A stretch of DNA of 14,273 bases from NCBI GenBank assembly GCA_003118195.1, contig BEXV01000056.1:377603-391875 (forward strand), in the 5' to 3' direction. The DNA comes from Hemicentrotus pulcherrimus (taxonomy: Eukaryota; Echinodermata; Echinoidea; Camarodonta; Strongylocentrotidae). Position numbers and translations under genes: made by a program. Shown piece after piece: positions 7,961 through 14,273 of the stretch; within the stretch, counting starts at the first letter, position 1, and every line of letters begins with the position of its first letter. The notes below the pieces were generated by a model, which saw only the letters and a list, made by a program, of their open reading frames with translations, was not told where the DNA came from and did not search any database.

Positions 7961-9359
7961 ACCTTTCCCTTTAAACTCTGCTACCTTATTATCTGCCTGG
8001 CTGCTGCCTTCATCCTTCTTACACGGTGTGAACTATAGAAGGCTCTAGTGATGAGACAAGCAGTGAAATAATAATTGGTTTCCATGGCAACCTCTTAGCT
8101 AGATAATTGGAGGCTGCTGGTAGCTGTACTCATGGATGCAGACAATGCGTGGGTCAATATATATGAGCTTCAACCTGTCAATTATATTTGTGTGTGTGGT
8201 TATGATCCACTCTAGATGCATGTACAATATTTAAAGACAGTTAAATGGGTTATTCTCTCTGCACATGACTTTTATTTGTTTCAATATCACTTTATTAAAC
8301 AACCATGATTATCAACAGAGGAATTGATAGTAAATGCTACCATTTTTTTTAAATATAAAGAGAAAAAAGCCCAGGTCATGTTTTATTATTGACAATACAG
8401 CACTAATACTACACATTATTCATGATGGAATACCTGATACACAATGTATAACGATGTTAACGGACAAGTTTAAAATGTAGTCTGTTTGGGGTCACATGGG
8501 TGTTAACTCAAGTGAAAGTAATATGGATCAATGCCTTTGTGGAAAGACAATAGGATTGCCTTGTAATGTATTGTGTACATTGTATATACCTGGGCAGTGC
8601 ATTGTAATATGAAAAGATCAATATTTCCAACAAATGTTATGAAACCTTTTGATCAGTAACATTAGAAACTGTCTAGACTAAAATTGTTGTGACCTATTAT
8701 AACTCGCCTTTACTTATGCATATAAACTGAAAGAAAAAAAATTGTGTGATTTTTACATGAGAGATCATTTGCAGTGCATTCTGGTATCTATGAAATCTTA
8801 ATTGTAACTTATCAGANGGTGGTGGAGTGGTGGAGTGTGAATTAGACAGGATTGAGGGTATATCTTTCATAATTTCATGAACTCTGCAACTGTAAATAAT
8901 CTTAGTGTTAATTATTTTGGAATAAAAATCAATGATACGAACTTGGAAGTTGCAAAAAAGCATGGCTGCTCTCAGATATCATCTGAATTCCAATTATGAG
9001 ATCCTCTCACATACAGGTAACTGCCTCATTTTTAAAAGTTTGAATTGTAAATACATGTACATACTTGTAGTAGAGGGATTTTGTACATTGTTATTTCATT
9101 ATTGAGTTATGTTTTCAGTCTTGATTTTAGCAATCGTGCAGACAGGTAGATTGTAATGCTGACTGTATGGTATTTCAATATCTATATAGTTTTTGTATTA
9201 GCTGTGTATGCATTATTAAATTTTACTTTTCTGCATACTTATTCATGTTCTAAATAATTCTGAGCAATGCATAAAACATGAACAAAAAAATAATCACAAT
9301 TATTTGAATTGACCATTCTCTTTATGAGAGATAGCTTGATGTGGTTCCCTTTACATGTA
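7961..9359. other. Non-coding DNA, distal 3' UTR or intergenic
   Basis: No coding sequence is supported. It contains the X-box at 8078-8091, an N at 8817 followed by a short GGTGGA-type repeat, and three TGTANATA words (8581, 8891, 9046). Short open frames here lack codon structure and any recognisable motif. Confidence 0.5.
8078..8091. promoter_or_regulatory. RFX-type X-box
   Basis: GTTTCCATGGCAAC fits the RFX/DAF-19 X-box consensus GTHNCCATRGNAAC at every position, including the central AT. X-boxes are bound by RFX factors and are common near cilium genes and other RFX targets. Here it lies about 820 bases downstream of the zinc-finger stop codon, so it would act as an enhancer or serve an unannotated start site. 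Confidence 0.5.
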
Positions 9360-9476
9360 GATCGCGCTATCTAGGTGCTCTAGCGATCGGTCATTCTGGA
9401 TCGCCCTGGTACGCCATTGGTAGTAGTCAATGGGCGGATCAAAATGATGTTGACACGTTCTTACCTAAGAGATCGC
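9360..9476. repeat. GC-rich patch with GATCGC inverted repeats
   Basis: GATCGC occurs at 9360, inverted at 9383-9388, and again near 9399 and 9471. GATCGC..TA / TAGCGATC forms a stem around an 11-base loop. GCCATTG and CAATGGGC form a second inverted pair at about 9413-9435. The patch is clearly richer in GC than its flanks. No tRNA-type A or B box was found. Confidence 0.45.
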
Positions 9477-9479
9477 ACT

Positions 9480-9895
9480 TTATGTTGTAATGAGAACAGA
9501 GTCTGAGACCTATTCCCTTCTTAGTTGATTTGGAACAGATGTGTAATCCTAGCATCGGTTTTGCAATTTAGTGGAATACAGGCCTTTGTGTCTTCAGGAA
9601 AGATAGATATCATCCATGGGCTGGGGTGATAAAATCTTATAATTTCAAAATGTCACATTTTCAATAGAGAGATAAAAACACAGTTGTTTAACGTAATAAG
9701 AGCATCAATGACCCTCCCTCCCTCCCTCGTTATAGGATTATTTCATGATTTTACCAGGACATCAAAGTGGTCCTTAGCTGCATAATTAGTGAAACGGTGA
9801 AAGTTGCCAGAAATCAAGTTGCAAGATTCCATCCCCTCACCGACTTTGTCATCCATGTGAAACATGAACATGAACATGGTGTTGAAATATTGAAC
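9480..9895. other. Non-coding DNA with short simple repeats
   Basis: Contains (CCCT)n at 9712-9728 and three copies of a six-base AACATG unit at 9861-9878. No gene is supported. Confidence 0.5.
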
Positions 9896-9903
9896 ATGTG
9901 TAA
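9896..9903. repeat. Left target site duplication of hAT-like element
   Basis: ATGTGTAA directly precedes the left terminal repeat; 10301-10308 reads ATGTGTAT directly after the right one. Seven of eight bases match, and 8 bp is the duplication length made by hAT transposases. Confidence 0.7.
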
Positions 9904-10300
9904 TAGTGCTGTCATCGACAAGCCTTCTGTCGACAACCTTGTCGATAAAAGTGCATTTTTACGGGAAGGCGACATGTCGACAGGGATAGTATATTGTCGA
10001 CAAGAATCAACCCATTTATAGGCTTTACACGCACTTTGAATCATTTTACAAACAACACAGTTTTTTTATAACAAAACACTTTGGTTTTGTGTAATTTGTA
10101 TTTCAAAGTGAACACAAACTCGAACTCGGTCATCTTACTTACGACTGCAGCAAATAAAAATCATTCATGAACAATTGTTGGCATGCACGCCGGTGTTGGA
10201 AGGATTGCTTTCTTCCAACCATCTGTCGACAATGTGTCGTTGTCGGCTAAAATTCAAGACGACATATCGACAAAGATTTTGTTTCTCGATGACAGCACTA
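9904..10300. mobile_element. 397-bp non-autonomous hAT-like transposon (MITE)
   Basis: The ends are a perfect 15-bp terminal inverted repeat: TAGTGCTGTCATCGA at 9904-9918 and its reverse complement at 10286-10300. Similarity continues weakly inward through TGTCGA words. Both ends begin TAGTG, matching the hAT terminal pattern YARNG, and the element is flanked by an 8-bp direct repeat with one mismatch. It is far too short for a transposase and holds no credible ORF, so it would depend on a transposase made elsewhere. The one-base difference between the flanking copies suggests moderate age. I did not match it to a named family. Confidence 0.75.
9913..10272. repeat. Clustered TGTCGACA motifs inside the hAT-like element
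   Basis: Perfect palindromic TGTCGACA at 9928-9935, 9975-9982, 9995-10002 and 10224-10231. One-mismatch forms occur at 9913-9920, 9940-9947 and 10265-10272, and partial TGTCG words at 10235 and 10241. They are concentrated towards both ends of the element. hAT transposases of the Ac type bind short subterminal repeats, so a transposase-binding role is a reasonable inference. Confidence 0.6.
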
Positions 10301-10308
10301 ATGTGTAT

Positions 10309-11918
10309 TGTGTAATGTATTCAAACAGTTCTAGTGTTACTTCCCCCTATTTTTTTTTTGGTTGTTTAATGATGTAAATAATGTAAAAATGTAGTTGCTA
10401 AAAGTGTCAAAAGCAGAGACTGAGTGAACAGTAAAGCAGTTATGATTAGTGAAATGAGGTGATTGGAAATATAAAAATTGCTGTGTATACATGTACAACG
10501 TAGTTATCATATTAAGATGAAAAGTTCTTCCATTTGAAATTCAGTAATAAATTAGAGATTTAGTAGTTGTGAATATGATAACCTAGCTTTGATTAGTACT
10601 GAACTATTGTATATCAAAAGCAAATAACTACTAGCATTTATCCATATGATGAAATGAAATAATGTTGATGTACATGTATTTTTAATCTGAGTGGTTTTGA
10701 AAAATACATTGAATATTGTAATTGACCAGCATCTTTCTCACTGGCAGCAGTACATTTGAGTAACAGTATTTGGTAATTTGTAAGAAAAATCTGTCTCATT
10801 CTTTGTCGCTTAAATGTTCATGTTTTTTCTTTAGCTCTCCCCTTTTCTGGTTGCAGCACTATGATGGAGATTTCAGTATTCTTAGAATGATGTGTGATTA
10901 TATTTGTTTGCAAACTGTAGATTATTATATTAGTTTACTTAGATTTTCTAAAGATGAAGTATTTGAGGTATACATCCATGAACAAAAAATGATTTTTTAG
11001 TTGTTTAGAATTTAGATTAGCTCTATTTTTCCATGCAAAAGCCACTGCATTTTGACAATATTCTTTTGTCATGCATTGCCCTTGATTTATTCACATTGTT
11101 GAACTCTGTGCTACCCTTGCTTTTATTTCATGTTGTTTCCATTATTAAAGCATTGAAATCTATTTATTTAATAAAGAAAAAATAATGAAAATTCCCATTA
11201 GTTTGCTGTTCCTAAAAAAACTCCTATATGAATGAAGAAACAATAATCATGAAAGGAAGATGTAAATAAAAACATTTCTGGAGCTACATTAAGCCAGTCT
11301 GGACATGGATTACTATTCAAATGAATTTTTGACGAATGATTAGAAGTCTTTTTTATAGGGGTTCTTTCTATTTTTGGAATGAAAGTACCTTAAGTCCTTC
11401 TTTTACTGTCTATTGCAACAAATACTGCTCTGTCTAGGAACTAAATAGTTTGTCTATCTTTTAAAAGAGATGATGTTAATGATGAAACTGTTGAATATTT
11501 TAAAGATAATAATCGTGTCTTTCTGTGCATCAGGGAGTATGAAATTCCCTTTTCCTGAGCATATGGAATTAAATTTTGTCATCTTAAATAATCGTTTGGA
11601 TAAACTTGTCTCTGACACTACATTTCTTTCCTGCAGGTGTGTTCCCCAAAGTATGCTGCTCACTTTGAATGTACTGTACATGTTTTACGATTCCTCTGCA
11701 AATAAAACCCATACTCTTTACCCACTCAAAAATCATTTTTCTCTGTATTTTGTACTGTGACCATATTGTCCTTTTCTCTTACCTTTATTGATGCTTTTGA
11801 TTTATCAGTAGATAGTCAAAACTCAACAGGTTAAGAGCCAATTTGATATACTTGTAGATTTTGCCGTCTAAAGATATTGTTTGTGATTTTTATGGCCCTT
11901 CAAGTTACTGTGTCACCA
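10309..11918. other. Non-coding AT-rich DNA
   Basis: No gene is supported. AATAAA words occur at 11170-11175, 11265-11270 and 11701-11706, and TGTAAATA at 10373 and 11261. Acceptor-like sites TTTCTTTCCTGCAG (ending 11636) and TTTTCTGGTTGCAG (ending 10856) have no convincing exon after them. A very long 3' UTR or a distal non-coding exon cannot be excluded. Confidence 0.45.
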
Positions 11919-11970
11919 ACACTGCAGTGTGTTAAAATTTAAAGGGACACAACTCCGGGTTGATCGAACG

Positions 11971-12130
11971 TTTTCCCGATTTTTTTTTTTTCTTCCTGAT
12001 TTTTTAAATATTTTTTTGTTTGTTTTTGTTTACCCGATTTTTTTCCCTTCCCGATTTTATCTTAATTTTCCCGATTTTTCCCTTATTTTCTCTATTCTTC
12101 CCTATTTTTTTACCAATTTTTTTACTCGAA
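11971..12130 (+). repeat. Degenerate CCCGATTTT pyrimidine-rich array
   Basis: CCCGAT followed by T runs occurs at 11975, 12033, 12050 and 12070, with CCTGAT at 11994, all in a C/T-dominated stretch. Spacing is irregular, so this is a decayed array or the interior of an old repeat rather than a clean satellite. The open frames across it are Phe-rich artefacts. Confidence 0.6.
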
Positions 12131-12249
12131 AAGGGGGAATGTTGTTCGATGACATTTTTTCCCCGCGAATTCTCTTCTTCTTTTGTTATTACTCAAGGGG
12201 GCGTGGTAGAGGGGGTGCTCACTAACACCCCTGAAATGCTCCGAAGCGG

Positions 12250-13400
12250 TAGGGATGGAGTGAAGGCAGTTCTGAGCCAGGGGCTGATCCTGAAAACTAT
12301 CTCAGATTTGCATGATTCTTCAACCAAAGTGGTGAAAGATGAATATGTTATCCGCAAAATGTAAATTTGTCCTGACATAATTATTATTTTTTAAAAAGTG
12401 AGCTATCACTGAAAGGCCTTTTATTCAAAACGGAAGAAAGATGGGGAAAATGCTTTGTTTTGCTTTGGACAGACGGAACAGATGAACTAAGTAGCAAACT
12501 ACTACTCTTGGGATTTCTAAAAAATCATTCTCTCATACGTATGCTCACCTACCTTCTATATTTCTTCACTCTACCATAAATATTTAGAAATCTCATCATT
12601 TCCAGCTCTTAAATTTCATAACCCACTAATTTGTGCCCCCTTTGTTGACCATTCCTCAATACTTTCAGGCCTCACAGGCGACGCAGATTTTAATCAGTTG
12701 TGCATGCTCGGGTGTCTGAAAATGAGCGAGAAAAAGAAGTGAGATGCTTATCATTATTGTGCCACAGAGTACCTTCTCTTTGGTTTAATATAACTTTGTC
12801 CCTTTCTTTGTCCCCTCTGTTTTAAGCTACACCGAACTTTCACTTCCTCTTGTATGCTTCCCCCCTTTCATTATTATGTATATTTCTTTAATTACGTCAG
12901 CCAAATTATCCATCCCCTCTTAAAGCACAAAACATCCTATAACGAAACGATATGATATCTATCTTGAAAAAAAAAATGACATAAAATCAGTGGGCGTTGT
13001 CGGAGGAAAACGGAGGNAACAATGATTGCATGGAATCGGAAAGAAAATACAATAAAACAGAAATATGGCTCTTCAAATTATGTTATGTACTATGTCCATA
13101 TATAGGACCCTCTGGAAGAAGAGCGAATTTTTGTAAATAACATCTAACATGTAAAAAGCTATACTGTATACTAACATCGATAATATATATTTTTGGACCT
13201 GTTGACAACGAAATTTAACGTTCTTATATTGTTATTGAAATATGGAACGAACAAAAACGTAAACAGATTCTTGTAGCAGTTTGGGGTACTTTGCGAGGGA
13301 GCGTTTGGAAGGAGCATTTTATTGAATCGTTTTGTAAAAATCACCCCCAAAATTGAAGAATGCAATGATTCACCCCCTCCCCCTGCCCTACAAGCACAGA
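12250..13400. other. Non-coding DNA
   Basis: Nothing gene-like is supported. The strand is pyrimidine-rich from about 12,600 to 12,950. A CRE-like TTACGTCA lies at 12892-12899 and an ambiguous base at 13017. Confidence 0.5.
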
Positions 13401-13535
13401 CAGGCGCGGATCCAGGATTTCTTAGGGGAGGGGGCCCAATTTATTCATTTTTGCTCCCGAAAATTTCGCTCAATGGGGAGGGGGGGGTATTGAGCACACT
13501 TTTTTTTTGCCCACGAAAATTTGAAAAAAGCGCCG
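13401..13535 (+). mobile_element. Transposon-like terminal fragment (CAGGCGCGGATCCAGG end)
   Basis: Starts with CAGGCGCGGATCCAGG, a terminus style found in many marine-invertebrate hAT-like repeats, followed by the typical G-rich then T-rich stretches with CCCGAAAATTT and CCCACGAAAATTT words. No matching inverted end or target duplication was found downstream, so this is probably a truncated copy. The family assignment comes from general recognition, not comparison. Confidence 0.4.
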
Positions 13536-13820
13536 GTCGATATTGATAATGACACCCTCATTCAATACCTTCTTCTGGCAAATTTTCAGTGTTTCGAGCC
13601 TTGTCAGCGATGTGCCTTTAAAATAATTTTCGACCGTGTCAGTTGTCTTAAATCAAAACTGAAAGTTGGACGCTGGCTTTTGAAAGATGTGAAGCACATA
13701 AGTAAATGGATTACCTACAGTCATCAATTATAATCATGCTCGCATGCATATCTAATACGGACAGACTTGTTATTGCACAATTTAAATGAAAGTTGGCCAA
13801 AACATTAAGTGACAGTTTTA
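13536..13820. other. Non-coding DNA upstream of the right-edge gene
   Basis: No motif or gene stands out. Short open frames have no recognisable protein content. Confidence 0.45.
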
Positions 13821-13821
13821 C

Positions 13822-13854
13822 ATTGGATACCGATTCGGACGTCCATTTCACGTG
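13822..13854. promoter_or_regulatory. Candidate promoter motif cluster of the right-edge gene
   Basis: An inverted CCAAT box (ATTGG, 13822-13826), a GGACGTCC palindrome with a CRE/ATF-like core (13837-13844) and a CACGTG E-box (13849-13854) lie within 33 bases, about 110-140 bp upstream of the ATG at 13963. This mix is typical of TATA-less housekeeping promoters. No start site can be fixed. Confidence 0.4.
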
Positions 13855-13962
13855 CGGCAAGAACTGGCATCAGTCGCTTTCCATTTGTATACATCACCTG
13901 TTTGCAAGAGTTTTAGCTTGTTCCTACGATACTGTACACATTCTCTTTTAGACGAATTCAAC

Positions 13963-13998
13963 ATGGAAGAAGAAGGAGCGAAAATCGTTCTTCTGGGG
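13963..13998 (+). CDS. First coding exon of a probable P-loop NTPase gene (partial)
   Basis: ATG followed by an acidic MEEEGA and then AKIVLLG, ending exactly at GGG|GTAAGA, a good 5' splice site (phase 0, 12 codons). A short acidic N-terminus followed by a hydrophobic beta strand ending in Gly is how small GTPases (Rab, Ras or Arl types) and adenylate-kinase-like NMP kinases enter the Walker A loop. The GK[ST] or GKG part would be in the next exon, outside the window. The ATG has A at -3 and G at +4. Because TTCTCTTTTAG ends at 13951, this might instead be a small internal exon preceded by a 5' UTR intron. The exon is moderately supported; the family is only a guess. Confidence 0.5.
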
Positions 13999-14250
13999 GT
14001 AAGATAATTATCTTATTATATCAGACTTAGGCCTCTAAACGAAGATTACACGCGTGAACACAGTTGGTGCACGAATTTTTCTTCGTTATTTTTTTTTTGT
14101 TATCAGTCACGGAGGGATATGTGATTTTTAAAAAATCTTTCATGTCAAGCTCTTCATTTAAATTTTCTTGATTTGACATTAAAAAATAACACGAACCCCC
14201 TTACAATTAGTTATTAGATATTATCAGCATTGCTCGTCAGAGATTGCAGT
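13999..14250 (+). other. Start of intron in the right-edge gene
   Basis: Begins GTAAGA and runs AT-rich with no further coding signal to the G run. The first 16 bases after G13999 form a perfect palindrome. Confidence 0.45.
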
Positions 14251-14273
14251 GGGGGGGGGGGGGGGGGGGGGGG
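14251..14273 (+). repeat. Terminal poly-G run
   Basis: Twenty-three consecutive G up to the window edge. It may be a true homopolymer cut by the window, or an artefact at a read or contig edge. Confidence 0.7.

Noticed and set aside
9360..9476. Possible tRNA or tRNA-derived SINE
   Set aside because: No A box or B box and no cloverleaf could be drawn.
9767..10044. Overlapping open frames on both strands near the transposon
   Set aside because: They cross the transposon boundary and have no recognisable protein motif, so they are chance frames.
10770..11000. 76-codon + strand frame preceded internally by a good acceptor (TTTTCTGGTTGCAG)
   Set aside because: No protein family is recognisable, no donor fits downstream, and no transcript evidence exists. 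Kept only as a possibility.
11470..11760. 96-codon frame, and a strong acceptor (ending 11636) followed by AATAAA at 11701
   Set aside because: The protein is unrecognisable. A distal 3' UTR exon is possible but one acceptor plus AATAAA is common by chance in AT-rich DNA.
12212..12231. GGGGTG / CACCCC short inverted repeat
   Set aside because: Only a 6-bp stem with an 8-base loop, within chance expectation for a window of this size.
11929..12364. Two overlapping Phe-rich frames
   Set aside because: Generated by the CCCGATTTT pyrimidine-rich array; no conserved domain.
1..14273. CRISPR array, bacterial operon or phage system
   Set aside because: No regular direct repeats with unique spacers, no ribosome-binding-site gene spacing, and the genes have spliceosomal introns.

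Overview
The window looks like nuclear DNA from a marine invertebrate, most likely an echinoderm such as a sea urchin. It is AT-rich, with GT-AG introns, long non-coding stretches, simple repeats and many TACATGTA-type words. The taxon is an inference from this texture; no marker gene fixes it. Two isolated N positions (8817, 13017) and a terminal run of 23 G suggest a draft assembly.

Left flank (1-1000): repeat-rich DNA. It holds a possible transposon end at the extreme left, a TTGA tetranucleotide repeat that may be the tail of a minus-strand retroelement, and a long A/G tract (about 560-757).

Main gene (about 1000 to at least 7258, + strand): one multi-exon gene for a C2H2 zinc-finger protein that I could not assign to a named family. 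A perfect NRF1 consensus (999-1010) and a strong 5' splice site (1173) suggest a TATA-poor promoter and a non-coding first exon. Coding exons 2482-4119, 4466-4733, 5337-5830 and 6713-7258 join in frame to 981 residues. The protein has 13 recognisable C2H2 fingers, an AT-hook-like motif, acidic and basic tracts, and a 44-codon Gln-rich tract near the C-terminus. Finger 12 has Gln where its last His should be. The protein is probably a nuclear DNA-binding regulator. Reading through introns 2, 3 or 4 would give shortened forms.

3' side (7259-13,900): no convincing coding sequence. The first part is the 3' UTR, whose end cannot be fixed. The region holds a perfect RFX-type X-box (8078-8091), a GC-rich patch with inverted repeats (about 9360-9476), and a 397-bp non-autonomous hAT-like transposon (9904-10300). 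That element has 15-bp terminal inverted repeats, near-perfect 8-bp target duplications and a cluster of TGTCGACA words. Further right are a degenerate CCCGATTTT array (about 11,971-12,130) and another transposon-like end (13,401).

Right edge (13,963-13,998): a 12-codon first coding exon, ending in KIVLLG just before a 5' splice site, looks like the start of a P-loop NTPase gene that continues beyond the window. CCAAT, GACGTC and CACGTG words lie 110-140 bp upstream. A 16-bp perfect palindrome with two opposed GATA words overlaps the splice donor.

Nothing supports functional cooperation between the two genes. They are on the same strand, about 6.7 kb apart from stop codon to start codon.
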